This document shows, one piece after another, positions 8,605 to 18,276 of a stretch of 64,000 bases of DNA; the stretch's first letter is position 1, and every line of letters begins with the position of its first letter. Source of the stretch: Glycomyces salinus (lineage in GTDB: Bacteria; Actinomycetota; Actinomycetes; Mycobacteriales; Micromonosporaceae); contig NZ_JAELXW010000008.1 in the NCBI RefSeq assembly GCF_016428645.1, positions 62,001 to 126,000 on the forward strand. The letters are read 5' to 3'. The notes below the pieces were generated by a model that worked only from the letters and a program-made list of their open reading frames with translations, searched no databases and was not told the DNA's origin. The translations under genes and the position numbers were made by a program.

Positions 8605-9473
8605 CACAGCTCCTCTATGTCGAGCAGGTCGGCGACGGCGTCCCAGCGGCACACCGGGCCGCTGCGGCACAGCAGGTGCGGACCGAGCTGGCAGTGGCCG
8701 CACCAGCCGACGCCGCATTTCATGTTGCGTTCCAGGGAGACCTGGATGCGTTCGGGAGGCACGCCGCGCGCGGCCAGCGCGTCGGCGCAGACCTTGATCA
8801 TGATCTCGGGCCCGCACAGGTACGCGGTGGTCCGTTCGGGGACGATCGCGGTCTCGGCGAGCGGGCCGGTGATGAGCCCGACTCGACCGGTCCATCCGGG
8901 GTCGGGCCGATCGAGGGTCACCGTGACGGCGGTGTCCCGGCGGCGGGCCCAGGCGTCGAGCTGGAGCGGGTACAGCAGGTCGGCATAGGAGCGGGCACCC
9001 GCGAGGAGGGTGACGTCGCCGAAGTGCTCGCGGCGGCCGAGCGCGGAGCGGATCAACGGGCGCAACGGGGCCAGGCCGATGCCTCCGGCGACGACGAGGA
9101 GGTCGCCGTCGAGCGCGGAGGCGAGTCTCCAGCCGTGGCCGTACGGGCCCCGGACGCCTATCTCGCTGCCGGCCTCGGACCGGCACAGTGCGGCCGAGAC
9201 CGCCCCGACCTCGCGGATGGTCTGCACGAGCCGGCCGTCGTGCTGGTCGTCGGGGTCGCCGCTGATCGAGACCGGGATCTCGCCGATGCCCTCGGCGGAG
9301 AGCATCGTGAACTGACCCGGTCGGAACCGGGGCAGGGCGGTGCCGCGCCCCGGCAGCAGGGTCAAGGTGACGGTGTCGTGCGTTTCGCGACGGTGGTCGA
9401 CCACGGTGTAGGCCGCTGGGACCATCGCCTCGGCCCGGGCCGGGCGGGCGGTCTCGCGCATCGCCTGGATCAT
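8604..9473 (-). CDS. hyhG: Hydrogenase FAD/NAD(P)-binding subunit (HydG-like)
   Basis: 289 residues of the ferredoxin-NADP reductase/dihydroorotate dehydrogenase K superfamily. A flavin-binding RPGQFTML motif lies near residue 50. [15 protein letters not shown] starts the NAD(P) domain. The C-terminal [2Fe-2S] cluster motif is [17 protein letters not shown]. This is the gamma subunit of group 3b hydrogenases that transfers electrons between the Fe-S chain and NAD(P)H. The ATG overlaps the preceding gene's stop (ATGA), and the stop overlaps the small-subunit start (TGATG). Confidence 0.93.
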   Translation of the reverse strand: MIQAMRETARPARAEAMVPAAYTVVDHRRETHDTVTLTLLPGRGTALPRFRPGQFTMLSAEGIGEIPVSISGDPDDQHDGRLVQTIREVGAVSAALCRSEAGSEIGVRGPYGHGWRLASALDGDLLVVAGGIGLAPLRPLIRSALGRREHFGDVTLLAGARSYADLLYPLQLDAWARRRDTAVTVTLDRPDPGWTGRVGLITGPLAETAIVPERTTAYLCGPEIMIKVCADALAARGVPPERIQVSLERNMKCGVGWCGHCQLGPHLLCRSGPVCRWDAVADLLDIEEL

Positions 9474-10561
9474 CGCGTCCGCTCCTTCTCGGCGAGGGCT
9501 GCCGCCTCGGCGGTGATGTCGATGCCGGCGGGGCACCACGCGATGCAGCGACCGCAGCCGACGCAGCCTGAGGTGCCGAACTGGTCGTGCCAGGTCGACA
9601 GTTTGTGGCTCATCCATTGCCGGTACCGGGAGCCGACGGACTTCCGGACGGCGCCGCCGTGGATGTAGGAGAAGTCGGGGTCGAAGCAGGAGTCCCACCG
9701 CTGCCAGCGCTCGGCGTTGTCGCCTTCCAGGTCCGTGGCGTCCTCCACGGTGGTGCAGAAGCAGGTCGGGCAGACCATGGTGCAGTTGGCGCAGGCCAGG
9801 CAGCGGTTCGCCACCTGCTCCCAGTGTTCGGACCCGCGGGCCCGGTTGAGCAGTCCGCGCAGGTCGGTCTCGGGCATGGACCGGCCCATGCTTCCGGCCG
9901 CGTCGTCGACGGCCCGCCTGGCCTCGCGGATCTCGCCTCCGGTCGCGGTGCGGTGGGTGAGGCGGTCGAGGATCTCCTCGCCGGCGACCGACCCCGTGCC
10001 CAGCAGGAACCGGTGCCCGCCTTCGCCCTCCTGTTCGGTGAGGACGAGGTCGTAACCCCATTCGGCGGCGGGGCCGGTGCCGGTCGAGGCGCAGAAGCAG
10101 GTGTTCCCGGGTTCGACGCAGTTCACCGCCACTACGAAGATCTGGTCGCGGCGGGCCAGGTAGCGGTCGTCGGGATAGGGGGCGGCACCGAGGACGCCGT
10201 CGAGGATCGCGAGGGCGGCGAGGTCGCAGGGGCGAACGCCGATGAAGGCGAGGCGGCGGACCGGCTCGGGCGCATCGACGCGCTGGCGGGGCGGGTGGAC
10301 GAACTGCTTCCACGACTGCGGTCCCGCCGAGTGGTTGAAGACGGCGCCGTCGGCGCGTTCCCGCAGGCGGTAGTGCCCGGCGCCGGTCTCGACGCCGATG
10401 CCGTCGGGGAGGTCGGCGCCGCCGGCCAGTTCGTCCAGGACGAGGGCGCCGTCGCGTTCGGTGGGGCCGACGACGGTGTAGCCGTCGGCTTGCAGCAGTT
10501 TGACGAGCTGGTCGAGCCCGGCTCGGTCGATGACCTCTGGGAGCGGGTGGTCGAAGAGCAT
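9470..10561 (-). CDS. hyhB: Hydrogenase iron-sulfur subunit (HydB-like, two 4Fe-4S)
   Basis: 363 residues. The family carries an N-terminal region with RPCDLAALAILD and CVEPGNTCFC and two C-terminal 4Fe-4S motifs; here these are CLACANCTMVCPTCFC and CVGCGRCIAWCP. It matches the beta subunit of group 3b hydrogenase/sulfhydrogenase (anaerobic sulfite reductase A-like), which relays electrons to the flavin subunit. Start ATG 10561 lies 14 bases after the hypE stop, the only real gap in the operon. The stop overlaps the FAD-subunit ATG. Confidence 0.92.
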   Translation of the reverse strand: MLFDHPLPEVIDRAGLDQLVKLLQADGYTVVGPTERDGALVLDELAGGADLPDGIGVETGAGHYRLRERADGAVFNHSAGPQSWKQFVHPPRQRVDAPEPVRRLAFIGVRPCDLAALAILDGVLGAAPYPDDRYLARRDQIFVVAVNCVEPGNTCFCASTGTGPAAEWGYDLVLTEQEGEGGHRFLLGTGSVAGEEILDRLTHRTATGGEIREARRAVDDAAGSMGRSMPETDLRGLLNRARGSEHWEQVANRCLACANCTMVCPTCFCTTVEDATDLEGDNAERWQRWDSCFDPDFSYIHGGAVRKSVGSRYRQWMSHKLSTWHDQFGTSGCVGCGRCIAWCPAGIDITAEAAALAEKERTR

Positions 10562-10575
10562 GGTGCCGCCTCTTT

Positions 10576-11622
10576 TCAGCAGATCCTCGGGAGTTGCTCG
10601 CCCAGCGGCATGTCGACAACGCGGGTCGCGCCGATGCCGGTGCGCGCGGTGACGCGCCCGGCGGGCGAGTCGGTGACGGTGCCGATCCGGTGGGCTCCTT
10701 CGCCTTCGGGCCGGGCTCGCATCGCGGCGAGCACGTCGTCGGCCGCTTCTGGGGCGACCACGGCGACGAGAGTGCCTTCGCAGGCGAGGTGGAACGGGTC
10801 GATGCCGAGCACCTCGCACACGGCGGCGACCTGGTCGGGAACGGCGACGGCGAGTTCTTCGATCCGGATGCCGGCCCCGGAGGCGTGGGCGAGTTCGTTC
10901 AGGACGGCCGCGAGGCCCCCGCGGGTGGCGTCGCGCAGGACGTGAACACGGCGCCCGGAAGCGCGGATCATGTCCTCGACCATGCCGGCCAGCGCGCACG
11001 AGTCGGATCGGAGGTCGAAGACGAAGCCCTCGCGAGCGGCGAGGACGGCCGCGCCGTGGCGTCCGATCGGACCGGATACGAGGACGGCGTCGCCGGGCTC
11101 GGCCCCCGCTGCGGTGACGACGGCGTGCGGCAGGAGTTCGCCGATCCCTGTGGTGTTGATGTAGATGCCGTCGGCGCCGCCGCGTTCCACCACCTTCGTG
11201 TCGCCCGCGACGATGTGGACACACGCTTGTTCGGCGGCGCGGGCGGCGGAGGCGGTGATTCGGGCCAGTTCGGCCGTCGGGAAACCCTCCTCGATGATGT
11301 AGGCGAGGGTGAGCGCGACCGGCCGCGCGCCCCGCATGGCCACGTCGTTGACGGTCCCGTGGACGGCGAGCGACCCGATGTCGCCGCCGGGGAAATCGTG
11401 CGGAGTGACCACGAAGCTGTCGGTGGAGATCACCACACCGACGCCGTCCACGGCGACGATGGCGGCGTCCTCGGCGACGGGGTCGGCGCCGATGGGCGGA
11501 CCGATGACGGTGTCGAAGAGCTCGGCGAAGAGTCGGCCCCCGGCTCCGTGTCCCATGAGGACGCGGTCGGCGTCGGTGCGGGGCACCGGGCACGCGAGCC
11601 CGAGCGGATCTGAGGTCTTCAT
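10576..11622 (-). CDS. hypE: Hydrogenase maturation factor HypE
   Basis: 348 residues of the PurM/SelD-like fold. The N-terminal [18 protein letters not shown] segment, AGDTKVVE and the C-terminal PRIC end are the classical HypE marks. The terminal Cys is carbamoylated by HypF and dehydrated to a thiocyanate that donates CN to the iron of the NiFe site. The ATG overlaps the hypD stop (ATGA). The full C-terminus with Cys as last residue argues for a functional protein. Confidence 0.96.
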   Translation of the reverse strand: MKTSDPLGLACPVPRTDADRVLMGHGAGGRLFAELFDTVIGPPIGADPVAEDAAIVAVDGVGVVISTDSFVVTPHDFPGGDIGSLAVHGTVNDVAMRGARPVALTLAYIIEEGFPTAELARITASAARAAEQACVHIVAGDTKVVERGGADGIYINTTGIGELLPHAVVTAAGAEPGDAVLVSGPIGRHGAAVLAAREGFVFDLRSDSCALAGMVEDMIRASGRRVHVLRDATRGGLAAVLNELAHASGAGIRIEELAVAVPDQVAAVCEVLGIDPFHLACEGTLVAVVAPEAADDVLAAMRARPEGEGAHRIGTVTDSPAGRVTARTGIGATRVVDMPLGEQLPRIC

Positions 11623-12740
11623 GTGTTTCTCCCTGCGGGCGAGGTCTGCGGGGCGGCGGTTCGCCCGGCGAGGTGGTAGGCGGAGCAAGTGCCTTCGGTG
11701 GAGACCATCGGGGCTCCCAGCGGGCGGCGCGGAGTGCATTCGGTGCCGTAGGCGGCGCAGTCGGTGGGGAGGGCGCCGCCTTGGAGGATCCGTCCGGCGA
11801 TGCACCGGGGGTCTTCGGTGGCGTTCAGGTCGCCGACGCCGAAGCGCCGCTCGGCGTCGTAGTCGGCGTAGCGTTCGGCGAGGGCCAGGCCCGAATCGGG
11901 GATCGGGCCGATGCCGCGCCAGTGGCGGGTGGCGACGTCGAACACCTCGCCGATGGCGTCCTGGGCGGCGGTGTTGCCTTCGCGGCGGACGGCGCGGACG
12001 TACTGGTTCTCCACCTCGCAGCGTCCCTCTTCAAGCTGGCGGACGGCCATGACGATGCCTTCGAGGAGGTCGAGCGGCTCGAAGCCGGTGACGACGATGG
12101 GGGTGCCGAATTCGGTGGCGAGCGGCTCGTACTCCCTCCAGCCCATCACCGCGCACACGTGCCCGGCGGCGAGGAAGCCCTGGACCTCGTTGTGCTCCGA
12201 TTCGAGGATCGCGGTCATCGCCGGTGGCACCAGGACGTGGGAGGCGAGCATCGAGAAGTTGTCCAATCCGAGGCGGTGCGCCTCCAAGACGGCCATGGCG
12301 TTGGCGGGTGCGGTGGTCTCGAAGCCGACTGCGAAGAACACGACCTGCCTGTCGGGTTCGGCCAGCGCGATGCGGACGGCCTCGAGCGGCGAATAGACGA
12401 CGCGGACGTCGCCGCCGGCGGCCTTGACGCTGAGCAGGTCCGTCTCGGAGCCGGGGACGCGGAGCATGTCGCCGAAGCTGGTGAAGACGACGTCGGGCCT
12501 GGCGGCGATGGCGAGGGCGCGGTCGATGGTCTGGAGCGGGGTGACGCAGACGGGGCACCCTGGGCCGTGGATCATGCGCATCCCGGCGGGTAGCATCTCG
12601 TCGATGCCCTGGCGCACCAGGGTGTGAGTCTGGCCGCCGCAGACCTCCATGAGCGTCCACGGCTCGGTGGCGAGCCCGCCCAGTTCGGCGAGGAGGGCGC
12701 GAGCCAGGACCGGGTCGCGGTATTCGTCGAGGTACTTCAC
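11619..12740 (-). CDS. hypD: Hydrogenase maturation factor HypD
   Basis: 373 residues. It has the HypD signatures [31 protein letters not shown] and the C-terminal [18 protein letters not shown] cluster region. HypD is the Fe-S scaffold on which HypC holds the Fe(CN)2CO moiety. The start is GTG 12740, overlapping the hypC stop (GTGA); the open frame continues upstream only as a shadow of hypC. It is coupled on both sides within the operon. Confidence 0.96.
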   Translation of the reverse strand: MKYLDEYRDPVLARALLAELGGLATEPWTLMEVCGGQTHTLVRQGIDEMLPAGMRMIHGPGCPVCVTPLQTIDRALAIAARPDVVFTSFGDMLRVPGSETDLLSVKAAGGDVRVVYSPLEAVRIALAEPDRQVVFFAVGFETTAPANAMAVLEAHRLGLDNFSMLASHVLVPPAMTAILESEHNEVQGFLAAGHVCAVMGWREYEPLATEFGTPIVVTGFEPLDLLEGIVMAVRQLEEGRCEVENQYVRAVRREGNTAAQDAIGEVFDVATRHWRGIGPIPDSGLALAERYADYDAERRFGVGDLNATEDPRCIAGRILQGGALPTDCAAYGTECTPRRPLGAPMVSTEGTCSAYHLAGRTAAPQTSPAGRNT

Positions 12741-12988
12741 TGCCCCACCCCCAGTTCGGTCTCCAGAGCGCCGGGCAGGGCGCGGATGACGGCGAGGGTC
12801 TTGGCGGCCTCGTCGGGACGGACGCGGCTGATGGCGAAGCCGACGTGGACGATCACATAGTCGCCGATCTCGGCCTCGGGGGTGTAGGCGAGGCAGACGG
12901 ACCGGCGGATGCCGCCGAAGTCGACCGTGCCCGTCGGCGGGGCGGAGCGGTCGATGGAGAGGATCTCGCCGGGGATGCCGAGACACAT
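12737..12988 (-). CDS. hypC: Hydrogenase assembly chaperone HypC
   Basis: 83 residues, starting [13 protein letters not shown]. The N-terminal Met-Cys is essential in HypC because the Cys binds the iron centre. The central [14 protein letters not shown] and [14 protein letters not shown] segments are family-typical. It carries the iron cyano/carbonyl group from HypD to the large-subunit precursor. It overlaps hypF (TGATG) and hypD (GTGA). Confidence 0.95.
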   Translation of the reverse strand: MCLGIPGEILSIDRSAPPTGTVDFGGIRRSVCLAYTPEAEIGDYVIVHVGFAISRVRPDEAAKTLAVIRALPGALETELGVGQ

Positions 12989-15285
12989 CAGCGCTCGTCC
13001 TTCCTCGCTCGTCGGGCGGCCAGGATCGCGGCCTGCCCGTATGCGATGCCGCCGTCCCCGGGTGGGACCTTCTCGCCGAGGTGGACCTCGAAGCCGTCGT
13101 CTCCGAGGGCGGCGATGAGCCCGTGCGCGAGGATGCGGTTGGCGAACACGCCGCCGCCGAGGCACACGCGCGTGGTGCCGGCGCGGTAGGCGGCGATCTT
13201 CACGAGTGCGGCGGTGGCTTCGATGATGGAGGCGTGGAAGCGGGCGGCGACGCGGCCGATCGACTGGGTGCGGGCGTCGACCAGCATGGTCTGGAGCGTC
13301 ACCGAGGGGTCGAAGACCCACAGCCCGTCGCGTTCGGTGATCTGCCACGGCAGCGGCCGTCCCCCGTAGCCGCCCGCGGCGGCCTCGAGGCGCATCGCGG
13401 CCTCGCCTTCGTAGGTGTTGTCGTCGCACAGGCCGAGCAGGCTGGCGGCGGCGTCGAAGAGGCGTCCGGCGCTGGAGACGAGCGGCGAGTTGACGCCGCG
13501 TTCGATCATGCGGCGGACGACCGCGATCTCCCATTCGTCCATGCGGTTCAGGAACGGGCCGGCGTAGCCGAGGTCGATCGCGCCCAGTCCGGCTTCAGGG
13601 CCGAAGAGGTGGCCCATGGCCATCCGTGCGGGTCGCTCGACGGCTTTCTCGCCGCCGGGCATCGGGACGCGGGCGAAGCGGCCGGTGTGCTTGAAGCCGG
13701 TGTAGTCGGCGACCAGGATCTCGCCGCCCCACAGTCGGCCGTCGTCGCCGTAACCGAGGCCGTCGTAGGCGACGCCGACGAACGGGGCGGCCACGCCGTG
13801 CTCGGCGGCGCAGGCGACCACGTGGGCGTGATGGTGCTGCACGCCCACGTGGTCGATCCGCTCCAGCTCCTCGGCATACTGTGTGGACAGATATCCGGGG
13901 TGCAGGTCATGCGCCACCGCGGCCGGCTCGGCGCCGTACAGCCGGGTCAGTTTCTCGGCGGTTCCGATGAACGCGTCGTAGGACTCTTCGCTGTCGAGGT
14001 CGCCGGTGTGCGGTCCGAGTACGACCTGCCCGCCGACCGCGATGGCGCACGTGTGTTTGAGCTGCGCCCCGACCGCGAGTAGCGGCGTAGCCACGGCTTC
14101 CGGGAGTGGAAGTGGAGCCGGGGCGTACCCGCGAGCGCGACGCAGCAGCCGCGGCCTGCCGTCGACGATCTGGGCCACAGAGTCGTCGTAGCGGTCCGCG
14201 ATCGGCCGGTCGTGGGCGAGGATTCCGTCCACTTCACGGCCGAGCTTGGTGACGATCTCGGCGTCGTCGGTGATCATCGGCTCCCCGGGGAGGTTCGCGC
14301 TGGTGACCACCAGTGGCCGGTCGAGATCGTGCAGGAGCAGGTGGTGCAGGGGACTGTTGGGCAGGAACAGGCCGATGCGGTCGGAGCCGGGAGCCAGGCT
14401 CCACGGGAGGGTTCCGCGGGATTCGGCCAGCACGATGGGCCGGGCCGGTTCGAGCATCAGCGCCTTCTCGGCCCTGGACAGGTAGGCCCCGGCAATGGCG
14501 TCGCCGATGTCGGGGACCATCACCGCGAGGGCCTTGGCGGGCCGGGCCTTGACCGCTCGGACGCGCGCGATCGCCGCTTCGTCGGTGGCGTCGCATACCA
14601 GCTGGTAGCCCCCGATGCCCTTGACGGCGATGAGGCCGCCCTCGGCGACGGCGCGGACGGCGGCCGCGAGAGCCTCCTCGCGTTCGAGGACACCGCGCCA
14701 GGTCAAGTGCGGCCCGCACACCGGGCATGCGATCGGCTCGGCGTGGAAGCGCCGGTCTACCGGGTTCTCGTACTCCTCACGGCAGTGTTCGCACATCGGG
14801 AAGTGCCGCATCGTGGTCCGCTCCCGGTCGTACGGGAGGTCCTCGACGATGGTCGCCCGCGGCCCGCAGGACGAGCAGTTGAGGAACGGGTAGCGGTGGC
14901 GACGGTCGGCGGGGTCGAACAGCTCCGCGACGCACTCGCCGCAGGTGGCGATGTCGGGGGTGAGGCCGTGGGCCGTGGAGTGTGCGGCCGAGCTGGGGGC
15001 GATCGAGAACCGCTCGTGGAGCTGGTCGTCCAGCGGAGTCGTCAGGATCTCGCTGATGAGCGCCCCCGGCGGGATCTCTCGCGGGAGGCGGGCGACGAAG
15101 TCGCGGACGGCCCGGTCGTCGCCGAACGCCTCGATGACCACGTCCCCGCCGGCGTTGCTGACCTGTCCTGCGATGCCGCAAGCGTGGGCGAGCCGGTACA
15201 CATAGGGACGGAAGCCGACGCCCTGCACGATGCCGTGCAACTCGATTCGCTGCGCCGTCCGTTCTGATGCCTTCGCGGTCTTCAT
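12988..15285 (-). CDS. hypF: Carbamoyltransferase HypF
   Basis: 765 residues in the full HypF order: acylphosphatase domain ([17 protein letters not shown], ~residues 13-95), two zinc-finger motifs (CGEC..CSSCGP and CEHC..CPVCGP), a YrdC-like domain (~200-370) and a Kae1-like carbamoyltransferase domain with [18 protein letters not shown] and [12 protein letters not shown]. It makes carbamoyl-AMP from carbamoyl phosphate and ATP and loads HypE. The start ATG 15285 has GGGAG nearby; an in-frame extension to 15462 would cross the promoter. It is the first gene of the hydrogenase operon. No hypA or hypB is present in the window. Confidence 0.96.
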   Translation of the reverse strand: MKTAKASERTAQRIELHGIVQGVGFRPYVYRLAHACGIAGQVSNAGGDVVIEAFGDDRAVRDFVARLPREIPPGALISEILTTPLDDQLHERFSIAPSSAAHSTAHGLTPDIATCGECVAELFDPADRRHRYPFLNCSSCGPRATIVEDLPYDRERTTMRHFPMCEHCREEYENPVDRRFHAEPIACPVCGPHLTWRGVLEREEALAAAVRAVAEGGLIAVKGIGGYQLVCDATDEAAIARVRAVKARPAKALAVMVPDIGDAIAGAYLSRAEKALMLEPARPIVLAESRGTLPWSLAPGSDRIGLFLPNSPLHHLLLHDLDRPLVVTSANLPGEPMITDDAEIVTKLGREVDGILAHDRPIADRYDDSVAQIVDGRPRLLRRARGYAPAPLPLPEAVATPLLAVGAQLKHTCAIAVGGQVVLGPHTGDLDSEESYDAFIGTAEKLTRLYGAEPAAVAHDLHPGYLSTQYAEELERIDHVGVQHHHAHVVACAAEHGVAAPFVGVAYDGLGYGDDGRLWGGEILVADYTGFKHTGRFARVPMPGGEKAVERPARMAMGHLFGPEAGLGAIDLGYAGPFLNRMDEWEIAVVRRMIERGVNSPLVSSAGRLFDAAASLLGLCDDNTYEGEAAMRLEAAAGGYGGRPLPWQITERDGLWVFDPSVTLQTMLVDARTQSIGRVAARFHASIIEATAALVKIAAYRAGTTRVCLGGGVFANRILAHGLIAALGDDGFEVHLGEKVPPGDGGIAYGQAAILAARRARKDER

Positions 15286-15361
15286 GTCCACTCCCTTCGC
15301 CGGTACCACCAGCATCGGCTCGCCCGAGCCCCGGCGCATGGGTACTCGCGCCCGTCCATGG

Positions 15362-15375
15362 GGGACCTTCGGCCT
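15362..15375. promoter_or_regulatory. DosR-like box between hypF and hydrogenase protease gene
   Basis: GGGACCTTCGGCCT sits 77-90 bases before the hypF ATG and 53 bases before the divergent protease gene. It matches the DosR box at the GGGAC and CC half-site positions, and nine of its first ten bases are shared with the sites at 436 and 2454. It probably drives the whole eight-gene hydrogenase operon. In Mycobacterium smegmatis the group 3b hydrogenase is known to belong to the DosR regulon. Confidence 0.65.
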
Positions 15376-15427
15376 CATATGCGGTGCGCGCGGGCGTTCT
15401 AGCGTGGGTTCCAGGAAGGGGGCCGTC

Positions 15428-15913
15428 ATGATTCGACCCGCAGTGATCATCGGCGTCGGCAACGTCTACCGGCAGGACGACGCCGTCGGCATCGAAGTAG
15501 TGAACCGTCTGCGCTCGAACGGGGTGCCGCCGTGGGTTACGACGGCCACCTCCGACGGCGAGCCCGCTCGGCTCGTCGAGCTGTGGTCGCAGACGGAGCT
15601 CGCGGTGGTCGTCGACGCGTTGAACGTGCGCTCCCCCGATCCGGGCGCCATCCACAGGATCGAGCTCGAGGCGGTCGAGCGGGCCCACGGTTCCTCGGCC
15701 AGCTCGCACGGACTCGGCCTCGGCACGGCGGTGCGGCTGGCGCGCGAGCTCGACCGGCTGCCGGGACGACTCATCGTCTACGCCGTCGAAATCAGCGAGT
15801 TCTGCTTCGGCGCCGGCATGTCCGGCCCCGTGAGCCGGGCCGCCGACCATATCGCCGAGCATGTCGAAGCCGACCTCGCCGAGTTCCTGGCGTCTCAAGA
15901 GCTGATGGCCTGA
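15428..15913 (+). CDS. Hydrogenase maturation protease (HyaD/HybD/HycI family)
   Basis: 161 residues. The N-terminal IIGVGNVYRQDDAVG motif contains the conserved Glu/Asp-type Ni ligand region. VVDALN and SSHGLG supply the second acidic and the His ligand, and ISEFCFGAGMSGPV matches the C-terminal signature. These proteases clip the C-terminal tail of the large subunit after Ni insertion, here presumably the FLTVERG tail encoded at 6534. Start ATG 15428 has AGGAAGGGG upstream. It is divergent from hypF and shares its regulatory region. Confidence 0.92.
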   Translation: MIRPAVIIGVGNVYRQDDAVGIEVVNRLRSNGVPPWVTTATSDGEPARLVELWSQTELAVVVDALNVRSPDPGAIHRIELEAVERAHGSSASSHGLGLGTAVRLARELDRLPGRLIVYAVEISEFCFGAGMSGPVSRAADHIAEHVEADLAEFLASQELMA

Positions 15914-15936
15914 CGCCGTCCCACAGGCCACGAGCC

Positions 15937-15972
15937 GACGGGCCGCGATCCGATTCCGGATCGCGGCCCGTC
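15937..15972. terminator. Bidirectional terminator between protease and doxX genes
   Basis: Perfect 16-bp stem (GACGGGCCGCGATCCG paired with its complement) with a 4-base ATTC loop between convergent genes. Confidence 0.85.
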
Positions 15973-15988
15973 TGGTGTCGCGGACAGG

Positions 15989-16528
15989 TCACTTCAGCCA
16001 GGAGTGCTTCTTGACGATCTGGAGGCTCCCCCAAGCCTTGCCGAGGCCGAGCGTGTTCTCGGCGCCGACCAGCGCCAGGCCGATGAGAAGGCCGGCGTAG
16101 ATCAGGTGGTCGTCCATGAACGGGTTGTTCTCCGGAGGCAGCACCGCGGTCCACATCAGGACCAGCAGCAGCGCCCCGGAGACGGCCGCGATGCGCATGC
16201 CGATCCCGGCCACGAGCGCGACCCCGATGCCGGCCAGACCGGCCATGAACAGCACGTCGGCCCATGCCTCGCCCGCGAAGCCCTGATAGAACTCCGCGAA
16301 CGGACCCGTGGTGGCGAAGCCCAGGAACCCGGAGGTCGGGCTGCCGCCTTCGGTGACGGCGTTCGCGGACTCGGTGGCGAAGCCGAGGCCGAACATCTTG
16401 TCGAGGAACGCCCACAGGAAGACCCAGCCCAGTGCGATGCGCAGGCCCGCCCAGACGTAGTCGGCGGCGGAACGCTGCCTCGCCGGGCTCGTGAGCGCGG
16501 CGCTGTCGGACTGGTAAGAGGTGGTCAT
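15989..16528 (-). CDS. DoxX-family membrane protein
   Basis: 179 residues with four predicted transmembrane helices. LRIALGWVFLWAFLDKMFGLGFAT is the first, followed by an extra-membrane segment containing GSPTSGFL, then three more helices and a soluble tail ending HSWLK. This layout is that of the DoxX/DoxD-like proteins of actinobacteria and archaea, which have been linked to thiosulfate/quinone chemistry and redox stress. It is monocistronic with DosR-like boxes 75-132 bases upstream, and the flavoprotein gene behind it is regulated likewise. A shared sulfur-redox role is inference. Confidence 0.82.
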   Translation of the reverse strand: MTTSYQSDSAALTSPARQRSAADYVWAGLRIALGWVFLWAFLDKMFGLGFATESANAVTEGGSPTSGFLGFATTGPFAEFYQGFAGEAWADVLFMAGLAGIGVALVAGIGMRIAAVSGALLLVLMWTAVLPPENNPFMDDHLIYAGLLIGLALVGAENTLGLGKAWGSLQIVKKHSWLK

Positions 16529-16602
16529 GACTATTCCTTTCGGTTCTGGTCGCCGGTTCCGGTGACACTTACAGCGAACCTCGATTCAGGGTCCCTGAGC
16601 AG

Positions 16603-16660
16603 GGGACCGAGGCCACGACCTGTCGGGACGGTGGACGAAGGTCACCGGGACCCTGGTCCC
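16603..16660. promoter_or_regulatory. DosR-like boxes upstream of doxX
   Basis: GGGACCCTGGTCCC (16647-16660, followed by GAA) is one of the best DosR-like boxes in the window. A weaker one, GGGACCGAGGCCAC, lies at 16603-16616 next to an overlapping inverted half-site. Both lie upstream of the doxX ATG at 16528. Confidence 0.72.
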
Positions 16661-16677
16661 GAACCGGACATGCGAAC

Positions 16678-16708
16678 GGGCGGCCCCCCGCATCGGAGGG
16701 GGCCGCCC
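16678..16708. terminator. Terminator downstream of the SQR-like gene
   Basis: An 11-bp perfect stem (GGGCGGCCCCC with GGGGGCCGCCC) lies 30 bases after the stop of the flavoprotein gene and before the doxX promoter. Confidence 0.8.
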
Positions 16709-16737
16709 TGGTGCGATCGCGGTGTGCGCGGCCGCGA

Positions 16738-18018
16738 TCACGTCCTCGCAGAGGAGGCCAGTGCCTTCGACATGCCTTTGAGGCCGAGTTCCATGGTCTG
16801 CCAAGGCAGTCCGCCGTGGAAGGGACGTCCCGCGCGGAACTGCTGCGGCAGGTAGATCCCCAGTGCCTTCTTGCCCAGGCGCCAGACCGGCGAGACGCCG
16901 ACCAGGTACTGGTCGGACGCGTCGGCGCGGACGTGCACCGGGTGGGCCGGGTCGCCGGTGACCGTGAGGGGCACCTGCGCGAACGTGGCCTTGTCGAACA
17001 TCTCCATGACGCACATGCTCACCGGTTCGAAGCGGCGCGGGTGCGGGACCGTGCCCGGTTCGATGCGCGAGGCGATGTCGTCGGCGACCGCGTCGGCCTG
17101 GAGGAACGCCAGGAACGCCTGCTTGACCGGGAAGTTTCCGGCGTCGCCGGGCGCGTAGACGTCCTCGGTGCCTTTGACGCGGCGGGTCTCCGGTTCGGTG
17201 AGCAGGAAGCCGCGGTCGTCGACCGGCAGGTTCGGGTAGTCCACTGCCGCCGAGTAGGGCGGAAACGAGATTAGCAGGTCGTAGGTGTGGACGGTGCCGT
17301 TGGCATAGTGGACCCGGTCCGGTTCGACGGCGGTGACGGCGTGCTGGGTGTAGCCGTTGATGCCGCGCTCGCGGAACTGTTCGATCACGACCTGGTCGAG
17401 TCGGGGCCCGAACGCCTGGATGTAGGTCTCCTCGTAGGTGGTGAAAGTGACGCAGACGCTGTCGCGCAGGTGGTGGCGGCGCAGCCAGGTCTCCAGCATG
17501 AACACGATCTCGTACAGCGGACCGGCGCATTTGTTGCCCGGTGGCACCAGGAACAGCACGTGCTGGGGCTTGCCCGACTCGACGGCGGCGCGGAGCTTCT
17601 CGAGGGAGGCGCCCAGCGAGCGCATCTGGTCGGGCGTCCATATTGTCTGGGCGTATTCGGCCAGGCCGGGGATCTCTTGGGGACGCATCGCGGCACCGGT
17701 GGCGAGCACGAGGTAGTCGTACGGCACTCGCGTGCCGTCGGTGAGCTCGACGTGCTTGCCGACCTTGTCGACGTGCGTGAGCGATCCGCGGAGCAGCTCG
17801 ATGCCGCGCCGTTCGGTCGGCTTCGAAAGAGGGATGCGGAGCTTCTCCTCCTCGCCGCCGAACGGGATGTAGATGGTGTTCGGTTTGAACAGGAAATCGC
17901 GGTCGTCGGCGATCAGGATCAATTCGACCCGGTCGCCCAAGTGCGATCGCAATGTGAAGATCGTCTCCAGGCCGGCGAATCCGCCGCCGACCACGACCAC
18001 TGTCGGTGTCGCGTTCAT
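16738..18018 (-). CDS. Sulfide:quinone oxidoreductase-like FAD protein
   Basis: 426 residues of the NDH-2/SQR flavoprotein superfamily. The N-terminal VVVVGGGFAGLETIFTL dinucleotide motif binds FAD, with LVLATGAAMRP and a second FAD motif in EDVYAPGDAGNFP. Two Cys that align with the redox-active pair of SQRs are kept (Cys164 in NKCAGPLYE; Cys336 in PVSMCVMEM). The third, flavin-linking Cys is absent. This favours an SQR-like persulfide- or sulfide-oxidising enzyme over a plain NADH dehydrogenase, but substrate is not proven. It sits behind a DosR-like box and next to the DoxX and OsmC genes. Confidence 0.82.
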   Translation of the reverse strand: MNATPTVVVVGGGFAGLETIFTLRSHLGDRVELILIADDRDFLFKPNTIYIPFGGEEEKLRIPLSKPTERRGIELLRGSLTHVDKVGKHVELTDGTRVPYDYLVLATGAAMRPQEIPGLAEYAQTIWTPDQMRSLGASLEKLRAAVESGKPQHVLFLVPPGNKCAGPLYEIVFMLETWLRRHHLRDSVCVTFTTYEETYIQAFGPRLDQVVIEQFRERGINGYTQHAVTAVEPDRVHYANGTVHTYDLLISFPPYSAAVDYPNLPVDDRGFLLTEPETRRVKGTEDVYAPGDAGNFPVKQAFLAFLQADAVADDIASRIEPGTVPHPRRFEPVSMCVMEMFDKATFAQVPLTVTGDPAHPVHVRADASDQYLVGVSPVWRLGKKALGIYLPQQFRAGRPFHGGLPWQTMELGLKGMSKALASSART

Positions 18019-18100
18019 GGCCCCTCCCGAGGTGTATCAGCGCACCTCAATACCACCAGCGGAACGCCGGTCTCGGCAGTGACCAAACACCGGACCGGCC

Positions 18101-18114
18101 GGGACCTCGGTCCT
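18101..18114. promoter_or_regulatory. DosR-like box upstream of SQR-like gene
   Basis: GGGACCTCGGTCCT, 83 bases before the flavoprotein ATG at 18018, matches GGGACnnnnGTCC. Confidence 0.68.
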
Positions 18115-18127
18115 TCCTGCACAGGGT

Positions 18128-18265
18128 TCAGCCTCCGGCGAACGTCCGAATCCCGGCGGCGACCTGTCGGTACGCCTCGGCCGCCGCACGGACGTTCGCC
18201 CCGCCGACGTCCCCGGCGAAGGTCTGGCGGATCGCCTCTAGGACCGCATGGGGACGATGGTCGGC
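18128..18265 (-). pseudogene. Unidentified C-terminal gene remnant, possibly 2-oxoacid oxidoreductase gamma
   Basis: A GC3-biased minus-strand frame encodes ...HAVLEAIRQTFAGDVGGANV followed by RAAAEAYRQVAAGIRTFAGG and a stop at 18128. It reads like the C-terminus of a real protein and vaguely resembles the tail of 2-oxoacid:acceptor oxidoreductase gamma subunits. No initiation context is visible upstream; the frame loses sense near 18265-18275, where a plus-strand fragment begins. I treat it as a 5'-truncated relic. Confidence 0.4.
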
Positions 18266-18276
18266 GGTGCTCGTGA

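Noticed and set aside
15336-15353. Possible second DosR-like box (GGGTACTCGCGCCC) before hypF
   Set aside because: Needs a one-base insertion to fit the motif; too weak to list as a site.
14777-15931. 384-codon minus frame spanning hypF start and the protease gene
   Set aside because: Crosses a promoter region and is antisense to a clear maturation protease.
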